Part shown: positions 53,063-60,941 of the stretch, piece after piece
How positions within the stretch are numbered: position 1 is the stretch's first letter
Layout of the letters: each line of letters begins with the position of its first letter
The notes under the pieces: model-generated
Told to the model about the DNA's origin: nothing
What the model saw: the letters and a program-made list of their open reading frames with translations, nothing else
The model's database searches: none
From: an uncultured Chloroflexus sp.
GTDB lineage: Bacteria > Chloroflexota > Chloroflexia > Chloroflexales > Chloroflexaceae
NCBI RefSeq assembly: GCF_937951745.1
Contig: NZ_CALFBQ010000046.1
Span: 1 to 60,941 of the forward strand
Direction of reading: 5' to 3'
Length of the DNA: 60,941 bases
Translations under genes and position numbers: made by a program

Positions 53063-55060
53063 ATGCAGACACGATACGATGTGATAGTGGTTGGGGCCGG
53101 CCACGCCGGTTGCGAGGCGGCCTATGCAGCGGCCCGGCTGGGGTGCCGGACGCTGTTGTTGACGATTGATCTCGACAAGCTGGCCCATATGTCGTGCAAT
53201 CCGAGCATTGGCGGGCCGGCAAAGGGTCATCTGGTGCGAGAAATTGATGCGATGGGCGGCTTGATGGGCCGTATCGCCGACCGCAGCGCCATCCAGATCC
53301 GCTTGTTAAACGAGAGTAAAGGGCCGGCGGTGCAATCATTGCGGGCGCAATGTGATAAGCGACTCTATGCCCGGTTGATGAAAGAGGCGCTCGAGCGCGT
53401 GCCGAACCTTGATCTGCGCCAAGCGATGGTGGAACGGGTTGCGCCGCCGAATGCTGATACGCAATGTTTTACCGTGACGACTCATACTGGCTGGCGGTAC
53501 CTCGCGCCAGCAGTGATCTTGACTACCGGTACCTTTTTGCGTGGACGGGCCATCACCGGCGAGGCTATGTGGGGGGCGGGGCGGGCTGGCGAAGCGCCGG
53601 CGATGACGCTAAGCGAAGATCTTGCCGCGCTCGGCTTTCCACTGGTGCGACTTAAGACAGGTACGCCTCCGCGCTTGGCGGCAGCGACCATCGACTTCTC
53701 GTTGACCGAATTGCAGCCGGGCAGCGACAAGCCGCTGGCGTTCGGCCACTACTACGCCGAATTGGGTGAAACGATACCGCCGCCAGACTATCACGGCCCG
53801 CCGGCGCCGGTCTATCCGCATCCACAACTCGATGGCTGGCGCCCACAGTTGCCCTGCTACCAAGTGCATACGACGCCAGAGTTCCACTCCATCATCCGCG
53901 ACAACCTGCATCGCGCCCCGCTCTTCAGCGGCATCATTGAGGGAGTGGGGCCGCGCTACTGCCCCAGCATCGAAGACAAGATCGTGCGCTTTGCCGACAA
54001 AGAGCGCCACAGCCTCTTTCTCGAACCGGAAGGCTGGACGACGGCTGAGGTGTATGTGCAAGGGTGCAACACCTCGCTGCCTGAAGATGTGCAGTGGGCG
54101 ATGCTGCGCTCGATCCCAGCGTTGCGCCACGTCGAGCTGATGCGGATCGGCTATGCCATCGAATACGACGCGGTTGCGACCGGCGAGATTACCGCCGATA
54201 TGCAGACACGACGGTTACGCGGGCTGTTCTTTGCCGGGCAGATCAACGGCACGACCGGCTACGAAGAGGCGGCGGCACAAGGGTTGATGGCCGGCATCAA
54301 TGCTGCGCACTACGTGCAGGGCAAACCGCCGGTGATTTTGGGCCGGGCCGAGGCGTACATCGGCGTCTTGATCGACGATCTGACCACCAAAGAGATTCGC
54401 GAGCCGTACCGTATGTTTACTTCACGGGCGGAATACCGGCTGCTCTTGCGCGGCGACAATGCCGATCTGCGCTTAACGCCGCTTGCCTACCGGCTAGGAT
54501 TGATCGATGGCGAGCGGGCAGCGGTGGTTGAAGCGCGGCGCGCGCAGATTGAGCAGGCCGTGCAGCAAGCGCGCGAGCGGCGGATGTTTCCAGCGGCGGC
54601 AATCAACGCAGCATTGGCAGAGCAGGGCATCAAGCCACTGAGCCAACCGGCGACGGTGGCCGAAGTGCTGGCCCGGCCTGAAGTGCGCTACGAACAGCTC
54701 CGCACCGCTATTCCTGATTTGCCAGAGCTAACGCCAGCAGTAGCCGAGCAGCTTGAGATTGCTTGCAAATATAGCGGCTACATCGCCCGCCAAGAGCGGG
54801 AAGTGGCACGCATGCAGAAGATGGAGCACCGGCGCATTCCGCCCGATTTCGACTACGCGGCGCTGCCGGGATTGCGCAACGAAGCGCGGCAGGTATTGAT
54901 GAAGTTCCGCCCGGCGACGTTGGGGCAGGCCGGGCGGTTAGCGGGCATCAATCCGGCTGATGTGGCGATTGTGTTGTTTGCGCTGGAACGGCGGATGGCG
55001 GTGCCTGCAACACCGTCGCAATTGCCGTCACCACCCGCTCCAGATCAGCCTGTTCGATGA
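53063..55060 (+). CDS. mnmG: MnmG (GidA) tRNA-modifying flavoprotein
   Basis: 665 aa. FAD loop VIVVGAGHAGCEAA, then SCNPSIGGPAKGHLVREIDAMGG, SKGPAVQSLRAQCDK, TTGTFLRG, LKTGTPPRL and EYRLLLRGDNADLRL. With MnmE it puts a carboxymethylaminomethyl group on wobble uridine 34. Full length. Its 3' end overlaps the convergent aminotransferase by 113 nt. Confidence 0.97.
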   Translation: MQTRYDVIVVGAGHAGCEAAYAAARLGCRTLLLTIDLDKLAHMSCNPSIGGPAKGHLVREIDAMGGLMGRIADRSAIQIRLLNESKGPAVQSLRAQCDKRLYARLMKEALERVPNLDLRQAMVERVAPPNADTQCFTVTTHTGWRYLAPAVILTTGTFLRGRAITGEAMWGAGRAGEAPAMTLSEDLAALGFPLVRLKTGTPPRLAAATIDFSLTELQPGSDKPLAFGHYYAELGETIPPPDYHGPPAPVYPHPQLDGWRPQLPCYQVHTTPEFHSIIRDNLHRAPLFSGIIEGVGPRYCPSIEDKIVRFADKERHSLFLEPEGWTTAEVYVQGCNTSLPEDVQWAMLRSIPALRHVELMRIGYAIEYDAVATGEITADMQTRRLRGLFFAGQINGTTGYEEAAAQGLMAGINAAHYVQGKPPVILGRAEAYIGVLIDDLTTKEIREPYRMFTSRAEYRLLLRGDNADLRLTPLAYRLGLIDGERAAVVEARRAQIEQAVQQARERRMFPAAAINAALAEQGIKPLSQPATVAEVLARPEVRYEQLRTAIPDLPELTPAVAEQLEIACKYSGYIARQEREVARMQKMEHRRIPPDFDYAALPGLRNEARQVLMKFRPATLGQAGRLAGINPADVAIVLFALERRMAVPATPSQLPSPPAPDQPVR

Positions 55061-56177
55061 TCAGAGGCGGCAACAGACGCAACACGTTGGGGCCGGCGGG
55101 CAAGGCCAGCACGCCGTGATCGAGCAGGGCGGCAATCACTGGTTGCGAACGGCTCTTGAGTTCGAGACCGACCAGTAACCCCAAGCCGCGCACCTCGCGC
55201 ACGGCAGGCAGATTAAGAGCGCGCAACGCCTGAAGCAACCACGCACCCTTGGCCGCCGCCTGCTCAGGGATGCGCTCTTCGCGATAGACGCGCAGGGCGG
55301 CACGAGCGGCGGCACAAGCCAGCGGGTTGCCGCCAAAGGTCGAACCGTGCGTTCCCGGCGGCAAGGGGCCAAACCGCTCGTGAATAGCGACGGCGCCCAT
55401 CGGCACCCCAGCAGCGATACTCTTGGCCAAAATCAGGAGATCGGGAGTCACCCCGCTGTGTTCAATCGCAAACAACTTGCCGGTACGGCCAAACCCCGTC
55501 TGCACTTCATCAACCAACAACAGCGCGCCATTAGCCGCACAAATCTCAGCGACGCCCTCAAGATAGCCGGCAGGAGCGGGCCGCACGCCACCTTCACCTT
55601 GCACCGGCTCAACCAGCACTGCCGCCGTCTGCGGGCCAACCGCAGCACGGAGCGCATCGAGATTGCCGTAAGGCACGTGGCTAAATTCCGGCACCAGCGG
55701 CAAAAATGGCTCGCGATACTTACTCTCCCACGTTGCGCTCAGCGCTCCCATTGTGCGGCCATGAAACCCGCGCATGGTCGCGATAATGCCGGGCCGCCCG
55801 GTGAGCAAGCGAGCAAACTTGAGCGCCGCTTCAACCGCTTCAGCCCCGCTATTGCAGAAAAAGAGGCGGGACGGAAAGGGCAAGGCTGCGGCTAATTCAC
55901 TGAGATACGCCGCGCGCACATCGTTCGGGAAAATTTCCGGGCAACTGATCAGCCGTTCGGCCTGCTCGCGAATCGCGGCCACAATCGCCGGGTGGTTATG
56001 GCCAAGGTTGGCGGCACCCTGCCCACCCACGCAATCAATGTACATCCGGCCTTCGGCGTCGTACAGATGGGCACCCTCGCCGCGCACAATCGCCAGCGGG
56101 CGCTTGGGGTACAGACCGCTGGTATACTGCGCCTCTTGGGCAATAATATCGGCATTTGTCACGAAGGTATGCGTCAC
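54948..56177 (-). CDS. argD: Acetylornithine / LysW-lysine aminotransferase
   Basis: 409 aa class III PLP enzyme. YTSGLYPKRPLAIVRGEGA and DCVGGQGAANLGHNHP resemble LysJ/ArgD; EPVQGEGG, LLLVDEVQTGFGRTG, LILAKSIAAG (Schiff-base Lys) and GSTFGGNPLACAA are intact. Acts in arginine synthesis on acetylornithine or, with carrier LysW, in lysine synthesis; sequence alone does not decide, and no lysW is in view. The ATG overlaps the menD stop by 4 nt. The last ~35 codons overlap mnmG on the other strand. Confidence 0.88.
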   Translation of the reverse strand: MTHTFVTNADIIAQEAQYTSGLYPKRPLAIVRGEGAHLYDAEGRMYIDCVGGQGAANLGHNHPAIVAAIREQAERLISCPEIFPNDVRAAYLSELAAALPFPSRLFFCNSGAEAVEAALKFARLLTGRPGIIATMRGFHGRTMGALSATWESKYREPFLPLVPEFSHVPYGNLDALRAAVGPQTAAVLVEPVQGEGGVRPAPAGYLEGVAEICAANGALLLVDEVQTGFGRTGKLFAIEHSGVTPDLLILAKSIAAGVPMGAVAIHERFGPLPPGTHGSTFGGNPLACAAARAALRVYREERIPEQAAAKGAWLLQALRALNLPAVREVRGLGLLVGLELKSRSQPVIAALLDHGVLALPAGPNVLRLLPPLIIEQADLERVVTAIATVLQAPPSAVPAQTTQSPHQPD

Positions 56178-57946
56178 TCTGGTCTCCTTTCCACCAACCC
56201 GGCCCGCTCAAGCGCGGCGCTGACCAAAGGCCAAATTGCGCGATGATCGGCCACATTCTGGTCGCGGCGGGTGCGAATCTCGATCAGATGCAGCCCGCCG
56301 GCTAAACTCGTTTGCAGGGCAGCTTGGGCCGCCGACCAATCAGTGGCCAGCGTATAACGAGCGCCGTGCAGCGCGGCCAGCGGCGCAAAATCGATCCCAT
56401 GCGGAGTGCCGAACAACAACTCAAACTGGTCGGTCTCGCTCGCTTGGGGCAAAAACGAGAAGATACCGCCGCCATCATTGTTGATCAGCAGAATAGTGGC
56501 ATTGAGCTGGTGCAACCGCGCCGCAATCAACCCATTCGTATCGTGTAGCAGGGAAAGATCGCCGAGTACCATTACTAGCGGTGTCGCGCCGCCGGCTGCC
56601 AACCCTAAACCGGTGGATACCAACCCATCAATCCCATTTGCGCCACGATTCCCAAGCACCGCCAGCGGCAGCGCACGCGGGCCAAGAAAACTATCGCAAT
56701 CGCGCACCGGCATCGAATTGCCGACGAACAGTGTCGTGCCGGCAGGCAACCACTCGCCAAGCCGGGCAAACAACCCCGGCTCGCTGATTGCCGGCTGGGC
56801 CAACAGATGCTCCGCCATCGTCTCACGAGCCAGCCGCTCGGCGGTCAGCCACGCGCGCAACCAGAGTGTCGGCCCTTCGCGTTGGGAAGAAGCCAGCGCA
56901 TCGGCTAGCGCCACGCAAAACCAATGCTCGTCCACCGGCAGATGCTCGACGGCGAGGCTAGTTGGATCGCGCCAACCGGCCCCGCCATCGATCACGATCT
57001 GACGCGCCTGCGGATGGCGTTGTAAATAAAGCAACACCGGTTTGCTGGTCGGCATCGCGCCGAACCGTAGCACCACTTCAGGGGCATACGCAGCGGCAAA
57101 CCGCTCATCGCGCAGAAATGCATCATACGCACCGAGTACCAACTCATCGACGTGTGGCCCATAGCGCACGCCAGAGAGCGGATCGGCCAAAATCGGGAAG
57201 CGCAAGCGATAGGCCAATGTCACCACCAGCGAGCCAAGATCGGGCGGGCAATCGGGGCCAGCGATAATCAACCCGCGCCGGTACTCAACAAGGCTCGTCG
57301 CCAGCGTTGCCAGCTCAGTCCCGCCGAGCATACGGCGTGCCGGCGCCACCTGCACCGGCGTAGCCGGTGTCGCCAGCAACGACACTAACAGTGCGCGGTC
57401 AGGCACCAACGGCTCGCGGAAGGGCAGATTAAGATGAACCGGCCCAGCGGGAGCGCTGCGTGCTGTCCCAATTGCTCTGCCGAGCGTAGCACGCAAAAAC
57501 GGCACGAGCGACATCTGCGGCGTTGGCAAATCAACAAACCAGCGCACATTCCGACCAAAAATCCCTATCTGGTCTATCGTCTGCGGCGCGCCATTATCGC
57601 GCAGTTCAGGCGGACGGTCAGCGGTGAGCAACAACAGCGGCACGCGGGCAAGATTGGCCTCAACGACTGCCGGCAACAGATTCGCCACTGCTGTACCGGA
57701 GGTGCAGAGCACCGCGACCGGCGCGCTGCGGGAGCGGGCCATACCCAGCGCAAAAAAACCGGCGGAACGCTCATCGAGATGCATCCAGACCCGCAGGTGC
57801 GGATGGCGCGCCACGGCCAGCGCCAATGGCGTGCTGCGCGAACCGGGACAGACCACCACGTCATGCACCCCGCTCACTGCCAGACCATTGGCAATCGCCG
57901 CCACCCAATGGGTCAGCGCATAGAGATGGGTTGCAGCATCGCTCAT
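56174..57946 (-). CDS. menD: MenD, SEPHCHC synthase
   Basis: 590 aa thiamine-diphosphate enzyme. CPGSRSTPLALAVARHPHLRVWMHLDERSAGFFALGMA is diagnostic; the GDLSLLHDTNGL...NNDGGGIFSFLP stretch binds ThDP and Mg2+. Joins 2-oxoglutarate-derived succinic semialdehyde to isochorismate in menaquinone synthesis. Follows menF in the leftward unit, 158 nt apart, then argD/lysJ. Menaquinone is the known quinone of Chloroflexus. Confidence 0.95.
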   Translation of the reverse strand: MSDAATHLYALTHWVAAIANGLAVSGVHDVVVCPGSRSTPLALAVARHPHLRVWMHLDERSAGFFALGMARSRSAPVAVLCTSGTAVANLLPAVVEANLARVPLLLLTADRPPELRDNGAPQTIDQIGIFGRNVRWFVDLPTPQMSLVPFLRATLGRAIGTARSAPAGPVHLNLPFREPLVPDRALLVSLLATPATPVQVAPARRMLGGTELATLATSLVEYRRGLIIAGPDCPPDLGSLVVTLAYRLRFPILADPLSGVRYGPHVDELVLGAYDAFLRDERFAAAYAPEVVLRFGAMPTSKPVLLYLQRHPQARQIVIDGGAGWRDPTSLAVEHLPVDEHWFCVALADALASSQREGPTLWLRAWLTAERLARETMAEHLLAQPAISEPGLFARLGEWLPAGTTLFVGNSMPVRDCDSFLGPRALPLAVLGNRGANGIDGLVSTGLGLAAGGATPLVMVLGDLSLLHDTNGLIAARLHQLNATILLINNDGGGIFSFLPQASETDQFELLFGTPHGIDFAPLAALHGARYTLATDWSAAQAALQTSLAGGLHLIEIRTRRDQNVADHRAIWPLVSAALERAGLVERRPE

Positions 57947-58104
57947 CGTTTATCCTTCATTAAGCCCTCGCCCCTTGGCAGACGGGGCGAGGGGAAGTCA
58001 TGAGTTGACGGGAGGAGAGAGCAATCTTTCCGTCCCGCTCACCTCATCGTGCCATACCGGCAGAGAGGGAGAACCTGCTAGGCTGACAGGAAGAGACACT
58101 CGTG

Positions 58105-59553
58105 CTAACCAATCATCTCCTCGCCTGCCCCCAATGCTCCCAACATCGCACGCAGCTTGATGCGGGTTTCAGCCAACTCCCGTTCCGGCTCAGAAGCAGC
58201 CACAATGCCGCAGCCGGCAAACAGGGTCGCCTCGCGGCGGCCAATCAACGCCGAACGCAGCGCCACAGCAAACTCGCCATCGCCGCGGGCATCGACCCAA
58301 CCGACCGGTGCAGCATACCAACCGCGATCGAGCCGCTCGCGGGAGCGGATCCATGCCAGCGCCGCCGGGCCGGGTTTACCGCCGACGGCGGGAGTGGGAT
58401 GCAGCCGGCCAACCAGATCGAAAATATCGTAACCGGGCCTGATCCGTGCCGTCACCGGTGTAAAAAGATGCTGGACATTCCGCACCTGCATGATCTCAGG
58501 CGTGTCAGGCGCTTGTACATCGTCACAATACTCAGCCAGCGCCGCGCGGATCATCTGCACCACAAATGCATGCTCAGCCCGGTCCTTCGCGCTCTGCAAC
58601 AGAGCGGCGGCCAGCGCAGCGTCTTCATCAGGAGTCTTGCCGCGGGGAGCGGAACCGGCCAAAGCTGAAGCGGACACCCGGCCATCGCGCAGAGCGACCA
58701 AGCGTTCGGGTGACGCGCCGAGAAAGGTACGCCCGCCACGCGCAACCGCAAACACAAAGGTATGCGGATAATCGCGGCGCAGCACATCGAGCGTAGCCGC
58801 AGTATCAAACGGCTCGGCCCCGCGCAGACGAACAGCGCGGGCCAGCACCACCTTCTCTAGCGCACCGGTGCGGAGGTCGGTAATCGCATCGGCGACAATC
58901 GCCTTCCATTCGGCGGGATCAAGCGACACATCGACCTGCAAATCGGCAGGCGGGCGATGGGGACGCCATGGCAATCCAATCAAGGCCTGCAAACGACGCG
59001 CGGCGGCAGCGCCAAGGGCGAGCGTCGAGCTACGCTCATCAACCATACCATTCACGGTGAGAGTTGTTACATCACCGTGACGAACAATCAACAACCGCGG
59101 CAGTACCAACAACGCATGGGGATAATCACGCCACAACTCGCTAGCCGGCTGCGCGGGGTCGAAACGAAAACCGGCGATTGCCACCGGCCCCTGCACCGGC
59201 ACATCGGGATCAACATCGATCACTGCATCAGCCACCAACTGGCGCCATGCAGCCGCACTCGCGGCAAACCGATCAACCTCAGGCGGCGGGGTAAAACTCC
59301 ACGCGGCGCCGAGACCGGTCAACTCAAACCCGGCGGCGGGCACGCTCCAAAACAAACGATTATGGGTCACACCAGCGCCGCGAGCAAAGAGGGCCAACGG
59401 ATCGCGCAGCCCAACTTGGGTCGTCACACTAACCAACACCGGTCGACCCAAGGCGCGCGCGCGCCGGCGCGCAATCTCGGCAGCCGCCTCCATCCGCGGC
59501 ACTTCCCGCAGTGCAGCGGTTGTCACCCGCACACCCACTAATGAATTTGACAT
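58105..59553 (-). CDS. menF: Isochorismate synthase (MenF/EntC)
   Basis: 482 aa chorismate-binding enzyme. EKVVLARAVRL, FLGASPERLVAL, ASALAGSAPRG, DRAEHAFVVQMI, VQHLFTPVTARI and LHPTPAVGGKPGPAAL are the active-site blocks; Glu and Mg2+ ligands are present. Turns chorismate into isochorismate for MenD. First gene of the leftward menaquinone unit. Divergent from the transposase gene, with 192 nt between. Confidence 0.95.
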   Translation of the reverse strand: MSNSLVGVRVTTAALREVPRMEAAAEIARRRARALGRPVLVSVTTQVGLRDPLALFARGAGVTHNRLFWSVPAAGFELTGLGAAWSFTPPPEVDRFAASAAAWRQLVADAVIDVDPDVPVQGPVAIAGFRFDPAQPASELWRDYPHALLVLPRLLIVRHGDVTTLTVNGMVDERSSTLALGAAAARRLQALIGLPWRPHRPPADLQVDVSLDPAEWKAIVADAITDLRTGALEKVVLARAVRLRGAEPFDTAATLDVLRRDYPHTFVFAVARGGRTFLGASPERLVALRDGRVSASALAGSAPRGKTPDEDAALAAALLQSAKDRAEHAFVVQMIRAALAEYCDDVQAPDTPEIMQVRNVQHLFTPVTARIRPGYDIFDLVGRLHPTPAVGGKPGPAALAWIRSRERLDRGWYAAPVGWVDARGDGEFAVALRSALIGRREATLFAGCGIVAASEPERELAETRIKLRAMLGALGAGEEMIG

Positions 59554-59745
59554 AATAATTCACAAATGATATTGAGTCACCCTGCAACAGCGCACCCTAC
59601 ACCTCGACTCACTACATAGTAACACGGTTCCGGCCACGAATGGAAACCGCAAGTACGCCGTTCTTACCCTACAGATTTGCCCAGATAGCCAACATTCGTT
59701 AAAATTCGGTAATCACAGATTCGCCCGAAACAAGTCGCTACCATC

Positions 59746-60393
59746 ATGCAACAACTACTCAAACACTACGTCGCGCCGCCGCAATTTCCTCCGGCCACCA
59801 TCACCTTCATCACCTTCCCACTGATCGATAGCATTCCGGTGCAAGCGTTGCTCCAACTGAAACAAGAACAAAACCGGACGCAAGCCACGATCACCACGCA
59901 ATACACGGGCGCCGAGCAATTCCATCATCTCTACCAGCTTGTCCGACATCAATTCGAGCGGCTCGACATACTGCTAGATCAGGGCATCGCGGGCGGCCCG
60001 CAATGGCTGATAGAGCCAGCAATTGCGCAAATCGTCAGTGACGCATTAACGGAATTCAATGGCCGCTACTACCGAATGTTTGGCTACTGCATCATGCCCA
60101 ACCACGTCCATTTAATCATTGAGCGCAGCAGTGCGGTACCGATGTACCAATACTCGCTTGCCCGGCTGATCAAGCGCTTCAAAGGCCAGACCGGACGGCT
60201 CGCGAATGAAGTGCTCAACCGCAGCGGCCCCTTTTGGCACCTCGATCACTACGAATACCCAATTTACCGGGCGGGTGAAGCTGAGCGCATGCTGACCTAC
60301 ACCCAGCACAACCCGGTACATGCCGGCTTGGTATCCGATCCGCGCGAATGGCCGTACCGGTTCGACATTGCAGAAGAGTGGCGCGAGTGGTGA
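59746..60393 (+). CDS. REP-associated tyrosine transposase (RAYT, Y1/HUH)
   Basis: 215 aa. HUH motif in CIMPNHVHLIIE and the C-terminal block YTQHNPVHAGLVSDPREWPY are typical of RAYT (TnpA_REP) proteins related to IS200. The catalytic Tyr probably lies in the C-terminal helix with HYEYPIYRAGEAERMLTYTQHNP. RAYTs nick single-stranded REP hairpins and are usually single-copy, domesticated and flanked by REPs. The TGA stop (60391-60393) is directly followed by the first 34-nt hairpin-containing repeat at 60394, with no gap. No other transposase or IS end is seen. The full length suggests it is functional. Confidence 0.82.
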   Translation: MQQLLKHYVAPPQFPPATITFITFPLIDSIPVQALLQLKQEQNRTQATITTQYTGAEQFHHLYQLVRHQFERLDILLDQGIAGGPQWLIEPAIAQIVSDALTEFNGRYYRMFGYCIMPNHVHLIIERSSAVPMYQYSLARLIKRFKGQTGRLANEVLNRSGPFWHLDHYEYPIYRAGEAERMLTYTQHNPVHAGLVSDPREWPYRFDIAEEWREW

Positions 60394-60495
60394 GTTTCAA
60401 TCCACGCCTTCCGCGAGGGAAGGCGACCCCCTACGTGCGCCGCGCGGTGTCGGGTATCGGTGTTTCAATCCACGCCTTCCGCGAGGGAAGGCGAC
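60394..60495 (-). CRISPR. Two 34-nt CRISPR-type repeats with one spacer
   Basis: Identical repeats at 60394-60427 and 60462-60495, each with the 7-bp hairpin GCCTTCC/GGAAGGC, separated by a 34-nt spacer (60428-60461). Read leftward each ends GGATTGAAAC, a crRNA-handle-like end seen in type I and III systems. This is either the trailing remnant of a second array or, given the RAYT just before, a REP-like pair. The same repeat occurs alone at 43609. Confidence 0.75.
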
Positions 60496-60544
60496 CAAGT
60501 ACGCAGGACAACCGAGTTTAATTACCCAAACCGCAACATCTACC

Positions 60545-60941
60545 GGTTCACCCCCACGTGCGTGGGGACAATGACGACGGTGATGGAAGCGGGCATTGAC
60601 CTAGACGGTTCACCCCCACGTGCGTGGGGACAACGTGATTACCCGTACACCGGCAGCGAATCGAACGGTTCACCCCCACGTGCGTGGGGACAACGAGATG
60701 ATCCTCGCGCGTTGGGAAACAATTGTAGGTTCACCCCCACGTGCGTGGGGACAACCTGATGATATTGATCCGACGGTCGTCGCTCAAAGGTTCACCCCCA
60801 CGTGCGTGGGGACAACCTAGTGTCCTGAACTGAGTGGTGACGAGCACTTCCTTTACCCCCACATGCGTGGGGACAATGACGACGGTGATGGAAGCGGGCA
60901 TTGACCTAGACGGTTCACCCCCACGTGCGTGGGGACAACCG
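60545..60941 (-). CRISPR. Type I-E-like CRISPR array (runs off window)
   Basis: Seven 28-nt repeats (GGTTCACCCCCAC...GTGGGGACAAC) start at 60545, 60607, 60667, 60728, 60789, 60850 and 60912, with spacers of 32-34 nt. The repeat at 60850 is degenerate at its left end (CCTTTACCCCCACATG), and those at 60545 and 60850 end in T instead of C. The hairpin CCCCCACG/CGTGGGG and the leftward 3' end GTGAACC fit type I-E, so transcription should run leftward from a leader beyond the right edge. The spacer at 60573-60606 is repeated exactly at 60878-60911. A partial repeat-like ACGCAGGACAAC at 60501-60512 may be the decayed terminal repeat. No cas gene in view. Confidence 0.93.

Noticed and set aside
60460-60820. 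ORFs across the CRISPR region
   Set aside because: They repeat the translated CRISPR repeats and are artefacts of the array.
1-60941. tRNA and rRNA genes
   Set aside because: I looked for T-loop and acceptor patterns between genes and saw none that fold convincingly; a covariance-model scan would be decisive.

Overview
The window looks like a chromosomal segment of a filamentous anoxygenic phototroph of the Chloroflexus type (phylum Chloroflexota). This placement is an inference. It rests on moderately high GC, Chloroflexota-like housekeeping proteins, menaquinone synthesis genes, a complete long-chain olefin (ole) gene set of the kind known from Chloroflexus, GC-rich intergenic palindromes and mixed CRISPR repeats. 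No rRNA or tRNA gene was found, so the species is not fixed.

Layout, left to right. 0.4-5.8 kb: inositol-phosphatase-family enzyme, class III aminotransferase, GNAT acetyltransferase, CorA, and an orphan DUF2357/PD-(D/E)XK nuclease. 5.7-12.9 kb: a frameshifted M48 peptidase, a beta-propeller lipoprotein, and a signalling block (a PAS histidine kinase broken by an in-frame stop, a lone receiver, and a receiver-PAS-GGDEF-EAL protein). 12.85-13.45 kb: a decayed surface-protein gene. 13.5-20.6 kb: the ole cluster oleB-(oligopeptidase B)-oleC-oleD-oleA behind a good sigma-70-type promoter. 20.6-27.1 kb: a PepSY-sensor kinase and its OmpR-type regulator, divergent from a haem-binding CxxCH protein, a double-PepSY protein, a proline-rich anchored protein, ApbE and a ferric-reductase-like membrane protein. 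This reads as one extracytoplasmic redox module. 27.3-29.2 kb: a rhodanese/beta-lactamase-fold fusion and BioY.

29.2-33.5 kb: a GC-rich tandem repeat, two small unknown genes, a Cas4-like nuclease split over two membrane-anchored ORFs coupled to a site-2 protease, and a secreted glycoside hydrolase. 33.55-35.25 kb: a decayed IS5-type element carrying a nested palindrome, beside a decayed gene. 35.25-41 kb: an alpha/beta hydrolase and the conserved rpsB-tsf-pyrH-frr-uppS-cdsA block read leftward from a clear promoter. 41-47.4 kb: thiol peroxidase, an MFS exporter, a TrmH-type methyltransferase gene broken exactly where it carries a solitary CRISPR repeat, an AlbA_2/Schlafen-type regulator, a GT87-like membrane protein and a DUF2227 protein. 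47.5-53 kb: two membrane proteins, a CDF transporter, cobalamin adenosyltransferase, and a receiver/RodZ-like fusion with Glu in place of the phospho-Asp. 53-59.6 kb: mnmG, argD/lysJ, menD, menF.

59.7-60.9 kb: a REP-associated tyrosine transposase (RAYT) whose stop codon directly abuts two copies of the same 34-nt repeat that interrupts the methyltransferase. These are followed by a type I-E-like CRISPR array that runs off the window and contains a duplicated spacer. The RAYT, the hairpin repeat and the solitary copy 17 kb away are the most unusual combination here. No cas operon lies in the window.
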